NCBI GenBank assembly: GCA_017437045.1
Contig: JAFSBY010000041.1
Location: 80,331 to 144,330 of the forward strand
Length of the DNA stretch: 64,000 nucleotides
Direction: 5' to 3'
Origin: Alistipes sp.
GTDB taxonomy: Bacteria > Bacteroidota > Bacteroidia > Bacteroidales > Rikenellaceae
The stretch's first letter is position 1; every line of letters begins with the position of its first letter. This document shows, one piece after another, positions 35,047 to 44,393 of this stretch. The notes under the pieces are model-generated. The model was given only the letters and a program-made list of their open reading frames with translations, did no database searches and was not told the DNA's origin. The position numbers and the translations under genes are program-made.

Positions 35047-36588
35047 ATGATGACTCTTTTACGCAATACAAAACTCTATACGATGGTGGTGGCTGTCAGC
35101 TTCAGCCTCACCGCGTGTCTGGATAAGGTGCCCGAGTCGGCAATTCTCGAGGAGGATGCGTTGCACACCTATCAGGAGGCCGAACAGTTCCTGTCGGGTA
35201 TCTATGCCGAGATGATGGGGGGTGCCTTGTGGAGCGGCTACCTGACCCTGGCTCCCGATATTCAGGCCGATTTGGTCTATGCCGTGGATGGTTACTCGAA
35301 CACCTATGGCAACATCTGGCAGTGGCAGATCCGTCCGACCAATGCCGAGATCGGGGCGGTCTATGGTGCGCTCTATTCGGTGATTGCCAAGTGTAACTTC
35401 TTCCTGGAGCGTATCGACGGCGTGATTGCCGATCAGACAATCGATGCCAATATCGAGGCCCTGGACTACTACAAAGGCGAGGTCTATACGATTCGCGCCC
35501 TCTGCTACTCGGAGCTGATCAAGTGCTATTGCAAGGCGTATGACCCTGCTACGGCCCAAAACGAGCTGGGTGTGGTGATCCGCACGAAGTATAGCGAGCC
35601 GGAGGGATCGCATCGTTCATCGCTCTACGACTCCTATCAGTTTGTGCTGTCGGATCTGGCCGAGGCCGAGCGGTTACTCGATACCGAGAATGATGGCTAT
35701 ACGAATCCGTGGATGACCCAGGCGGCAGCTTATGCGCTGCATGCCCGTGTGGCCCTGCACATGCAGGATTGGGAGGAGGCTATCCGCTACTCGTCGAAGG
35801 TGATCGACCACCCGAAGAAGGCCTTCCGCCTGTCGAGTGCCTCGGAGGCCTATACCTCGTCGATGAGCTACTTCGATTATATGTGGAACTACGACCTGGC
35901 TACGGAGATCATCTGGACGATTGGCTTTACGACTACATCGTATGGTGGCGCGCTGGGTCAGCACTTCCTGAACTTCAACAACGATTATACCTATTATTAT
36001 CCGGACTATGTGCCGGCACAGTGGGTGTTGAATCTCTACCAATCGACCGACCTGCGCTATGCGAGCTATTTTACACAGTTGCAGACCGGTTATGACCATG
36101 GTCTGGTTTGGCCGTTGCTGACCAAGTATTATGGCAATCAGGAGTTCATCTCGAGCATGATCTTCCACGTCTCGCAGCCGAAGCCCTTCCGCTTGGCCGA
36201 GCAGTATCTGATCCGTGCCGAGGCCTACTGCCGTCAGGCTACGCCCAACTACTCGAAGGCGTCGGCCGATCTGACGACGCTGCGCCGTGCCCGCTTCATG
36301 GCCGGTGGTGGCAGCATTTCGCTGACGGCTGACAATTATATCCAGCAGATTGCCGACGAGCGTGTCCGCGAGCTCTATATGGAGGGCTTCCGTCTGTGGG
36401 ACCTGAAGCGTTGGGGCAATCTGTATAACAATGGAAAAGGCTTTACCCGCCAGCCGCAGACCAGCTCGCTGGCCGAGGGTAGCTCGCTCACGGTGACGAT
36501 GGAGAATCCGCTCTTCGTATGGCCGATTCCGCAGCATGAGATCGAGTCGCCGGGATCGAACGTAGAGCCGAATGACAGCAACCTTTAG
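35047..36588 (+). CDS. RagB/SusD-family nutrient-binding lipoprotein
   Basis: Surface lipoprotein that closes the SusC channel and binds the oligomer. The 513-residue product has a lipobox Cys24 (LTACLDK), the SusD N-terminal pattern YQEAEQFLSGIYAEMM, TPR-like helices (KGEVYTIRALCYSELIKCYC) and the C-terminal SusD signature IADERVRELYMEGFRLWDLKRWG, ending with FVWPIPQHEIE. Part of the operon started by the preceding susC. Confidence 0.92.
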   Translation: MMTLLRNTKLYTMVVAVSFSLTACLDKVPESAILEEDALHTYQEAEQFLSGIYAEMMGGALWSGYLTLAPDIQADLVYAVDGYSNTYGNIWQWQIRPTNAEIGAVYGALYSVIAKCNFFLERIDGVIADQTIDANIEALDYYKGEVYTIRALCYSELIKCYCKAYDPATAQNELGVVIRTKYSEPEGSHRSSLYDSYQFVLSDLAEAERLLDTENDGYTNPWMTQAAAYALHARVALHMQDWEEAIRYSSKVIDHPKKAFRLSSASEAYTSSMSYFDYMWNYDLATEIIWTIGFTTTSYGGALGQHFLNFNNDYTYYYPDYVPAQWVLNLYQSTDLRYASYFTQLQTGYDHGLVWPLLTKYYGNQEFISSMIFHVSQPKPFRLAEQYLIRAEAYCRQATPNYSKASADLTTLRRARFMAGGGSISLTADNYIQQIADERVRELYMEGFRLWDLKRWGNLYNNGKGFTRQPQTSSLAEGSSLTVTMENPLFVWPIPQHEIESPGSNVEPNDSNL

Positions 36589-36603
36589 TAAATGGATAAA
36601 CGC

Positions 36604-37527
36604 ATGAAGAAGATGATCAAATATATCTTGACGGCTATCAGCGCATTGGCCTTCGGCTTTGTGGCTACCTCGTGTGACGAGGAGTACACGACCTATTCCG
36701 ATGCCGAATATGTGATGTTTGCCGATACGCTCTCGACCCACATGGTGGTGAGCGATGCCGAGTATTTCTCGGTTCCTGTGGCCTCGACGGTTGCTTGTGA
36801 TTACGATCGTACGTTCGGTGTGGAGGTGATCGATCGCGGGAGCAACGCCATCGAGGGGAAACACTACCGTCTCTTGTCGAATACGGTGACCATTCCGGCC
36901 GGCAAGCAGGCTACGGAGGTGAAGATTAAGGGCTTCTATGATCAGATCGAAGCTACCGACTCGCTCGGGTTCGTTCTTCGCCTGGTCATGCCCGAGCAGC
37001 TGGAGTGGGATCTCTATAAGGAGTATAACCAGACGAAGGTGGTGATGTATAAAGCGTGTCCGTTCGACATCAACAACTTTGTCGGACCGTGTATCCTCAC
37101 CTCGTTGCTGTTGTATAGCTATCCGGGTGAGAATATGAGCTATCAGCGACTGATTCGCAGCGAACGTCACCCCTCGGAGGAGAATATGGTGATCCTGCGC
37201 AATGCCTTCTTCGATGGCTACGACGTCACCTTGACCTTCGATCCGGCTGATCCGGCACGCCCGCTGGTGACGATGGACAAGGATCAGGTGCTCTCCGATT
37301 CGGGTTCGATCTTCGGCATGATCCACGGAGACAACAAGGTGCTGGTGACACACAGCCCCTACAACCCCTCTTATTTTAACGCTTGCCAGCGTTTTGTAGA
37401 GTTATGGATCTATGTCTATGTCGAGAATCTGGGCGCCTCGGTTGGTACGGTTGGCAACTTCTATAACATCCTCGAGTGGATCAGCGAGGAGGAGGCCGAT
37501 CGTCTGGAGCGCGAGGAGGGCATGTAA
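36604..37527 (+). CDS. Surface lipoprotein, DUF4843/DUF4984-like
   Basis: A lipoprotein of 307 residues (Cys24, ATSCDEEY). Residues about 35-130 look like a Calx-beta/DUF4843-type beta domain (EYFSVPVASTVACDYDRTFG, IPAGKQATEVKIKGF). Residues about 150-300 (CPFDINNFVGPCILTSLLL, FELWIY-like VELWIYVYVENLGASVG) recall DUF4984, an accessory domain of SusCD loci; I am only moderately sure of that name. The acidic residues after Cys are a surface export signal. No enzyme motif seen. Gene starts 15 bases after susD. Confidence 0.6.
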   Translation: MKKMIKYILTAISALAFGFVATSCDEEYTTYSDAEYVMFADTLSTHMVVSDAEYFSVPVASTVACDYDRTFGVEVIDRGSNAIEGKHYRLLSNTVTIPAGKQATEVKIKGFYDQIEATDSLGFVLRLVMPEQLEWDLYKEYNQTKVVMYKACPFDINNFVGPCILTSLLLYSYPGENMSYQRLIRSERHPSEENMVILRNAFFDGYDVTLTFDPADPARPLVTMDKDQVLSDSGSIFGMIHGDNKVLVTHSPYNPSYFNACQRFVELWIYVYVENLGASVGTVGNFYNILEWISEEEADRLEREEGM

Positions 37528-37551
37528 CGAAAAATGATGAGATTGATGCTT

Positions 37552-40008
37552 ATGAAAACGAATATATTCCGCATGCTGGGTGTGCTGACGTTGTTGAGCG
37601 GGGTGATGATTGCCTGCTCGGACGACGAGACAACGCCCGAGGTGGCTCCCACCTTCCCCGATCCGGTGTCGGCCGAGGTGGCAGCCGGTGATACCTATAC
37701 CTTTACGATTTCGCCTTCGACGGATTGGACGCTGGGCTTGAGTGACAGCTCGGTGAGCTATTTTAGCCTCCTCGATGGCGAGATGGCAGCCTATCGCATG
37801 TATGGCGAAGCCGGCACCCATCAGATCACGGTGCAAGTCTCCGAGTTTGAGGAGTTTGACACAGATCGTCGTTGCGAGGTGTGGCTGACGCAAGGCACAG
37901 GTACGCTGCAAGAGACGCGCACGATCCTTACCCTGACGCGTCGCAGCATGACGCGCGAGTTGAGCCTCTATATGGCACAATATGACGCCGATGCAACTGA
38001 TCCGGATTTTGTGCGTGACGAGGATAGCAACCTGCTCTATGAGGCGGAAGCCGCCTCGGAGATGGACTATATCTACGACAGCTACAACCAGATCTATCTG
38101 CAGCGATTTGCCATCGACGCGAACCTCGCATGGTCGTTTACGGAGCTGCCCGCTTGGTTCGGCACGAACGAGGTGCGAGGTGGCGAGGTGGGTCGCACGG
38201 AGATCTTCTCACGTGTCAATAGCACGGCCCATCCTTTTGAGGATACGACCTTCGATTTGGGATTTATTGATGTGAGCAATGCCAATGCTCCGAAGGTGTT
38301 GGATACCAAAGTGCGTGTCTCGCTGCCGGGCTGTGATGCCTTCTGCGCTGTGGATCGTCTGGCCGCAACGGTCGCCTTTACGGCTGCCGGCGAGTATGAC
38401 AACAACGGAGCGTTGGTCGAGACCGGAGCGGTTGGTACGTTCAATGCCCCGATGGGTGCCCGCCTGCTGGTAGCTGCCAAAGTGGGGGATCGCTACCTGT
38501 TCGATGCCGATCGTGTAGATTGGGTGACACTGACGATGGAGGAGCTGCCGGAGGCCTCGACCGAGTGTGGTATCTGGTCGCGTTCGTTCACGGTGACGGT
38601 GGCGGCCAATAGCGAGGCGGCTCGTTCGGCCGTAGTGATTGCTGTGCCGCAGTCGATTGCCCGCACGATCAGCGATCCTTCGGAGTTGCTGACCGAGGAG
38701 GGTACGGCATTGATTGAGGGGGCTACGTTGGTCTCGACACTGAATCAGGCAAGTGGCCTTCCGGAGGATTTTGAGGCGATCCAGGCGGTAGATCCCGCAA
38801 CCCTGAAGGGTTGGAATATCACCTTTGGCGAGTTGGCAAAGGGTAGTTGGCCCTGGATGAATGATTGGGCTTCGATCCCCTATGCCTATACGTTGAATTA
38901 TACCTCGACAGAGGCTGTCGGTGAGTTCTTCGTGCAGGTGGATTACGCCTCGTACCGCATCTTCGGCTTCGACGGTCCGGATGAGGAGTACACCGATCTG
39001 GAGAGTTGCTGGATTGCCTTAGAGGAGGGTGCGCAGACTGGCTCGAAGCGTGTTACGATGCGTCTCGGCGAGCAGTATACGGCTGCCGATGGTTCGACCA
39101 AGACGTACGAGAATCCGTTGGCCGGCGATGGTGGCGAAAATGAGGCTACGATCGTCTTCTACGACCGTGATGGCGTGGCCCTGACGATGCTCTATTGCTC
39201 GCTGACGAAGGGCTCGACGCCCGGTGGTGGTGAGGTGGATGAGAATGCCGTGTCGTTTGTCGATGCCGAGGCCGCGGCCGCTGCAGGCGTTTACCTCAAG
39301 CCGATGGTCCAGACGGATGCTGATTACAGCCATGAGTTGGCCTATATGGAGGTGCCGCAGTATTACGTGATCTTTACCAAACCGGCCAGCGTGGCACTCA
39401 ATGTTCCGAGTTACATCTACGGTCACTCGTACAACACCTCGTGGATGAATGTCGAGCAGAGCTCCGAGACGGTGGCGACGCTGGTTGCTACGGAGACCTC
39501 GGCCGGTACGAAGAGTGCTGTGACGCTCTACGCCTCGATGGGGTTGGAGGGAGCCACGTCGGCTGCCCAGCTGACCTGTCTCTACGATCCGTCGTATGTT
39601 GATGAGGGTGCAGGTGATGATGAGGAGCCGACCACGCCGCCGTATGATCCGCACGGAGCCATTACGTTTGTCGATATGGCTGCTGCCGAGGCGTTGGGAG
39701 CAACGCTCTACGCGCTGCCGGAAACCGACGACATGTATAGCTTCGACCTGGAGTACGTTGCCGTTCCGCAGTTCCGCCTGACACTCAAGCAGCCGGGCAG
39801 TATCACCTTGCGTGTGCCGGCCTACTACTTCGGTTTCCAATATTCGAGTGGCTGGCTCAGCTTTAGCCCCGATTGGATGGAGAATACGACCGAGGTGACC
39901 ATTACGATGACCTCGACCGGTACGACGGAGCAGCAAACCTCCCTCTCTCTCTATGTCGATATGGAGACGCAAGCAGCACAGATCCATTGTGTGTTGCTCA
40001 ATGAGTAA
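37552..40008 (+). CDS. Large surface lipoprotein with two tandem C-terminal beta domains, unknown function
   Basis: An 818-residue lipoprotein (Cys22, CSDDE acidic surface signal). I do not recognise a named family for the main body, which is beta-rich, with a BACON-like segment at about 40-120 (AGDTYTFTISPSTDWTLGLS). The last 250 residues are two copies of a domain of about 115 residues: first copy begins VSFVDAEAAAAAGVYLKPM and holds MEVPQYYVIFTKPASVALNVP; second copy begins ITFVDMAAAEALGATLYAL and holds VAVPQFRLTLKQPGSITLRVP. They are joined by acidic, Pro/Thr-rich linkers. Binding, not catalysis, is the likely role. Confidence 0.6.
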   Translation: MKTNIFRMLGVLTLLSGVMIACSDDETTPEVAPTFPDPVSAEVAAGDTYTFTISPSTDWTLGLSDSSVSYFSLLDGEMAAYRMYGEAGTHQITVQVSEFEEFDTDRRCEVWLTQGTGTLQETRTILTLTRRSMTRELSLYMAQYDADATDPDFVRDEDSNLLYEAEAASEMDYIYDSYNQIYLQRFAIDANLAWSFTELPAWFGTNEVRGGEVGRTEIFSRVNSTAHPFEDTTFDLGFIDVSNANAPKVLDTKVRVSLPGCDAFCAVDRLAATVAFTAAGEYDNNGALVETGAVGTFNAPMGARLLVAAKVGDRYLFDADRVDWVTLTMEELPEASTECGIWSRSFTVTVAANSEAARSAVVIAVPQSIARTISDPSELLTEEGTALIEGATLVSTLNQASGLPEDFEAIQAVDPATLKGWNITFGELAKGSWPWMNDWASIPYAYTLNYTSTEAVGEFFVQVDYASYRIFGFDGPDEEYTDLESCWIALEEGAQTGSKRVTMRLGEQYTAADGSTKTYENPLAGDGGENEATIVFYDRDGVALTMLYCSLTKGSTPGGGEVDENAVSFVDAEAAAAAGVYLKPMVQTDADYSHELAYMEVPQYYVIFTKPASVALNVPSYIYGHSYNTSWMNVEQSSETVATLVATETSAGTKSAVTLYASMGLEGATSAAQLTCLYDPSYVDEGAGDDEEPTTPPYDPHGAITFVDMAAAEALGATLYALPETDDMYSFDLEYVAVPQFRLTLKQPGSITLRVPAYYFGFQYSSGWLSFSPDWMENTTEVTITMTSTGTTEQQTSLSLYVDMETQAAQIHCVLLNE

Positions 40009-40046
40009 GTGAAGAATAAACGAGTATTACAGAATAAATACGAACG

Positions 40047-42698
40047 ATGAAACTTTACCGATTTTCCGTATATGTGATGCTGACGCTCATGTCGGCGCTC
40101 TTGGCTGTCGGCTGCTCGGATGATGAGCAGATCGACAACCGCGAGTTGGACTACGGATATGTTCAATTCAAATTGTATAAGGAGGCTTCGTATACCCCCG
40201 CTTCGCGTGCCGTGCAACTGCCGTTGGAGTATCTGGCCGATGCCGAGAAGGTTCGCGTGGTGCTCGCCTATGGCGAGACGACGCTGTCGCAGACCCTTTC
40301 GTTGCAAGCCGTTGATGGAGCCAATGCCGAGTATGGCCTGCGCAGCGATAAGCTCAAGCTGCAGGTAGGTAACTACCGTGTGCTCTCCTATACGCTCTAT
40401 GGGGTGGAGGATGAGCCGATCTACAACGGTACGATCGAGGGCGAGAGTGCGTTTGAGGTCGTAGGTGGAGGCCTTTCCGTACACGATTTGACGGTCGAGG
40501 TGGCCGCACGCGGTCAGTTGAGCCTGACGCTCACGAAGGATTTCTCGGATTTCAGCCGAGCTGTCGAGCGTGCTTATACCTTTGATGAGATCGCTACGGC
40601 AACCATCTCGGTGCGCCATAAGGCAACGAATCGCACCTTGACCTTCGAGAAGTTGCCGACCACCTTCTCGATCCATTTCGACGAGGGCGACCAGACGGGC
40701 TTTGGCTATCAGACCTCGTCGATCGTCTGCGATACGTTGCTCTCGGTTCCGGCCGGTGAATATGCCTTGCTCTCGTATACAGTCTTCGATTCCTCGAAGG
40801 TTTTGTTGGAGAACAATACGAATCCCACGAAGACCGAATTTACGGTGGCCGATAACGCCAAGAGTGAGGTGAAGATTCCGGTGAAACTCTATGAGGCAGA
40901 TGAGTATATCAAGGATTACTATGCCCTCTATGAGATTTGGAAGGGGCTCGATGGTGAGCATTGGTATTACGTAGGCGATAATTATCCTGCCGGCACGAAT
41001 TGGGATTTCAACAAGGATGTCGATCTGTGGGGCGCACAGCCCGGCGTGCAGGTTCACTCGAATGGCCGTATTGCGCGTCTCGATTTGAGCAACTTTGCCA
41101 TCCGTGGTCATATGCCCGAGGCGTTGGGTCAGCTGACCGAGTTGGTGGAGCTCTATCTGGGTACGCACAACGATACGAATCTGATGAGCTACGATCCGAC
41201 ACTCGACAGCCGCAAGTCGATTGCAGACCGTAAGGCCAACCGCATGGAGTATCACAAGCAGTATCTGGCGACGCTGCATCCGGGCCCGCAGTTCTCGGAG
41301 CCGTGTGCTCGCGCGCTGAAGGAGCACCAGATCTCGATCCCCGCCACGCGCCTCTATGAGACGATGAGCGAGGGTGAGATCTTCGACATGAAGAGTGGTG
41401 CGCAGCGTTCGTTCCGTCTCTACGATACCAATCCGGGTACGTTGTGCAATGGCCTGAAGAGTCTGCCGAAGTCGATTGGTAAGCTCAAGAAGCTCGAATA
41501 TCTCTATATTGCCCACGGTGAGATAGAGTGTCTGCCTGATGAACTGGCGGAGCTGACCTCGTGTACCGATGTGGAGATCTACAACTGCCCGAAGATGACC
41601 TCCTTCCCGATGGTGCTGACGCAGATGCCGGAGCTCATTTCGCTCAACCTGTCGAACAATACGCAGTGGTCGGCCGAGGAGATCTACAAGGGGCTGGAGG
41701 GGCTGGCAACGGGTCCTTCGCGTGAGAAGGTGCAGATCCTCTATGCGCGTGAGAACAACCTGGAGGCTCTGCCCGAATCGTTTGCCAACATGCAGAAGAT
41801 TGGTCTGTTGGATCTGGCTTACAACAAGATCTCGAAGGTGCACGCGCTGGGTAAGAACTTCTCGCCCGTACAACTCTATCTGGATCACAACCAGATCGAG
41901 CATCTGCCGGCCGATCAAGAGGGTTTCTTCTGCGGCTATGCCGATTCGGAGGCCTTCTCGGTAAGTTTCAATCGGCTGAAGAAGTTCCCCAATATCTTCT
42001 CGGCAAAGGCCAACTCGACGATGAAGTCGGTGGACTTCTCGGGCAATGATATCCGTTCGTTCGAGGGCGAGGAGGATGGCTCTTATCGCGGTATCAAGGT
42101 CGAACAACTTTCGTTGTCGCAAAATCCCAACTTGAAGCGTTATCCGACAGCCTTTGCGAAGACCAATTCGTTGGTATCGTATATCATTCTGCGCGCCTGC
42201 GGTTTGGAGGAGGTCCCCGGAGAGGCATTCACCTATGCCGGTTATACGAATATTGTCAATCTGATGTCGCTCGATCTGTCGTATAACAATCTGACCGATC
42301 TTCCGCGCGATTTCCATGCCGGCAATATGCCCTATCTGTATGGCGTGGAGCTATCGTTCAACTCATTCAGCAAGTTCCCTTACGAACCGCTCGATGCGGC
42401 TGGATTGACCGTCTTTGCCATTCGTTCGCAGCGTGATGCCAATGGTCGTCGCTGCCTGCGCGAGTGGCCTACGGGTATCTATCAGCATGTTGGTCTGCGT
42501 GGTTTGTATCTCGGATCGAACGATTTGCGCGAGATCAACGATACGATCTCGACGCTCTGCTATTACCTCGATATCAGCGATAACCCGAATATCATCTTCG
42601 ATGCTTCGGATATCTGCTATGCTTGGCAGCTGGGTGCTTATATCCTGATCTACGATAAATCGCAGCAGATTTTGAATTGTGATTTGATGCTCGAATAA
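40047..42698 (+). CDS. DUF4458 and leucine-rich-repeat surface lipoprotein
   Basis: An 883-residue lipoprotein (Cys23, CSDDEQID). Residues about 30-290 form beta-rich domains of the DUF4458 type (FKLYKEASYTPASRAVQLPL). From about 335 there are leucine-rich repeats: RIARLDLSNFAIRGHMPEAL, KLEYLYIAHGEIECLPDELA, KIGLLDLAYNKISKVHALG, VNLMSLDLSYNNLTDLPRDF, with LxxLxLxxNxL spacing. No catalytic motif. LRR arcs usually bind proteins, so a protein-ligand receptor at the cell surface is likely. Followed after 21 bases by another LRR lipoprotein gene. Confidence 0.8.
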   Translation: MKLYRFSVYVMLTLMSALLAVGCSDDEQIDNRELDYGYVQFKLYKEASYTPASRAVQLPLEYLADAEKVRVVLAYGETTLSQTLSLQAVDGANAEYGLRSDKLKLQVGNYRVLSYTLYGVEDEPIYNGTIEGESAFEVVGGGLSVHDLTVEVAARGQLSLTLTKDFSDFSRAVERAYTFDEIATATISVRHKATNRTLTFEKLPTTFSIHFDEGDQTGFGYQTSSIVCDTLLSVPAGEYALLSYTVFDSSKVLLENNTNPTKTEFTVADNAKSEVKIPVKLYEADEYIKDYYALYEIWKGLDGEHWYYVGDNYPAGTNWDFNKDVDLWGAQPGVQVHSNGRIARLDLSNFAIRGHMPEALGQLTELVELYLGTHNDTNLMSYDPTLDSRKSIADRKANRMEYHKQYLATLHPGPQFSEPCARALKEHQISIPATRLYETMSEGEIFDMKSGAQRSFRLYDTNPGTLCNGLKSLPKSIGKLKKLEYLYIAHGEIECLPDELAELTSCTDVEIYNCPKMTSFPMVLTQMPELISLNLSNNTQWSAEEIYKGLEGLATGPSREKVQILYARENNLEALPESFANMQKIGLLDLAYNKISKVHALGKNFSPVQLYLDHNQIEHLPADQEGFFCGYADSEAFSVSFNRLKKFPNIFSAKANSTMKSVDFSGNDIRSFEGEEDGSYRGIKVEQLSLSQNPNLKRYPTAFAKTNSLVSYIILRACGLEEVPGEAFTYAGYTNIVNLMSLDLSYNNLTDLPRDFHAGNMPYLYGVELSFNSFSKFPYEPLDAAGLTVFAIRSQRDANGRRCLREWPTGIYQHVGLRGLYLGSNDLREINDTISTLCYYLDISDNPNIIFDASDICYAWQLGAYILIYDKSQQILNCDLMLE

Positions 42699-42719
42699 TC
42701 TAAAGTGCAGATTTTGACT

Positions 42720-44372
42720 ATGAAACAGATGAAATATATTGCAGTAGCACTGCTCCTGGCGGCTATCACAGCCTGCTCGGATGACTCCACAACGCCTGAC
42801 TTTGCCATCGATCGCGATCAGCTCGAGATCGGGGCTGTGGGTGGCTCGGAGCGTGTCTTGGTCAGCTCGGGTGACGAGTGGGTGGCTTCGACCGATCATA
42901 CGTGGATCACGGTTTCTCCGGCCAATGGTCGTGGTTCGACCCCCTGCCAATTCATCATCGACTCGGCTCTTTCGGTTGAGCCGCGTCGCGGTGTGGTGCG
43001 TGTGGAGAACCTGCGTACGCACCAGAAACGGGATATTGTGGTCGAGCAGGCCGGTTTCCCCTATACGATCGAATTGCTGGAGTCCAATTTGGTCGAGGTG
43101 GGTAACTACGACGCCTACGATAAACGCCATTTCGAGGTGCGCGTACGCTCGAACATTGACTTCAACGTAGATATTCCGAAGGAGGCTTCGTGGCTGACCA
43201 ACAAACGTTATCAGCTCAATCTAACCAAAGGTGTACGCCCGCGTGAGGTGACGATTCGCTTTGATTGGAACATCAATACGGCGCCCAACGAACGTCTGGC
43301 CGAGGTGCTCTTTACCCCGAAAGAGACGGTCGAGTTGGCCCGTCAGGATAAGTTGCAGGTGAAGCAGCAGGCGGCCGAGCCGATCGAGGAGGGTACGCGC
43401 GCCGGCGACTCGGTGGCACTGCTCAGCATTTCGCGCTCGCTCAATCTGCTCAGTGGCGGTTGGGATCCGACCACACCGATGAATACCTGGAGCGGTGTAC
43501 AGCTCTGGGAGGAGGGCATGGAGGGCTATCTCCCGGAGAATGAGGGCCGTGTGAAGTATGTTGAGTTTATGCTCTACAACTACAAGGAGGGCCTTCCGTT
43601 CGAGTTCCGCTACCTGACGGCAGCCGAGGAGATCTACCTGTTTGGTAATACGAATACCTTCTTGCTGAACCTGAATCCGGGTGAGTACATCACCGAACTG
43701 ACGCAACTTAAGCGACTGACGATCGGTGCTCATGGTCTGACCAGTCTGCCATCGAACTTTAAGAATCTGAAGAATCTTGAGTCGTTGAATATCTGTGCCA
43801 ACAACTTCCAGACGGTGCCGGATATTCTCACAAAGGAGAACTTCCCGAAACTGCGTACGCTGATTATGAATGCCAACCAGCGTGCGGTGGTCTACGACTT
43901 GAGCAATACGGCTCGTACGGATTTGGGCGGTTTTATCGAAGAGCCGGAGTTCCCGACTGATTTGATCAAGTGGGATTTGGATACGCTGGTGCTCTCGGTG
44001 AACTATCTGCAGGGTACGCTGCCGACCTTCGAGGAGGATGATACGGTGCCTTATTATACGCAGGAGGAGATCGACGCGGTCGATTCGTTGCCGCAGTTCT
44101 TGGTGGATCATAAGATCAAGAAGGTGATGCCTTCGACCAAACGTTTTGCTATCAATCTGAACCGTCTCTCCGGCTCGCTGCCCGATTGGCTGTTGTACCA
44201 CCCGGCACTCGATTGGTGGTATCCCTATAGTCTGGTATTTCCGCAGGAGGGTCGTGCGAAGAATGGCACACAGGCCAAATTTGACAACGAACCGGTTAGC
44301 TTGAGCTACTATTACGATATTTATACCACGAAGGCGCGTCCGACCGATGAGGAGGAGAGCACGGAGGAGTAG
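42720..44372 (+). CDS. BACON-domain and leucine-rich-repeat surface lipoprotein
   Basis: A 550-residue lipoprotein (Cys19, CSDDSTTPDF). Residues about 25-110 match a BACON domain (LEIGAVGGSERVLVSSGDEW, DHTWITVSPANGRG, RDIVVEQAGF) and a second beta domain follows to about 215. Residues 300-480 carry leucine-rich repeats (LKRLTIGAHGLTSLPSNFKN, LESLNICANNFQTVPDIL). BACON domains often bind glycan or mucin. The ATG is preferred to a GTG five codons upstream. It probably works with the preceding LRR protein. Confidence 0.78.
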   Translation: MKQMKYIAVALLLAAITACSDDSTTPDFAIDRDQLEIGAVGGSERVLVSSGDEWVASTDHTWITVSPANGRGSTPCQFIIDSALSVEPRRGVVRVENLRTHQKRDIVVEQAGFPYTIELLESNLVEVGNYDAYDKRHFEVRVRSNIDFNVDIPKEASWLTNKRYQLNLTKGVRPREVTIRFDWNINTAPNERLAEVLFTPKETVELARQDKLQVKQQAAEPIEEGTRAGDSVALLSISRSLNLLSGGWDPTTPMNTWSGVQLWEEGMEGYLPENEGRVKYVEFMLYNYKEGLPFEFRYLTAAEEIYLFGNTNTFLLNLNPGEYITELTQLKRLTIGAHGLTSLPSNFKNLKNLESLNICANNFQTVPDILTKENFPKLRTLIMNANQRAVVYDLSNTARTDLGGFIEEPEFPTDLIKWDLDTLVLSVNYLQGTLPTFEEDDTVPYYTQEEIDAVDSLPQFLVDHKIKKVMPSTKRFAINLNRLSGSLPDWLLYHPALDWWYPYSLVFPQEGRAKNGTQAKFDNEPVSLSYYYDIYTTKARPTDEEESTEE

Positions 44373-44393
44373 GTTTTGAAACGATTGAGGATT

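Noticed and set aside
39951-42317. A 788-codon open frame antisense to the DUF4458-LRR gene.
   Set aside because: Same cause; the plus-strand LRR pattern is unmistakable.
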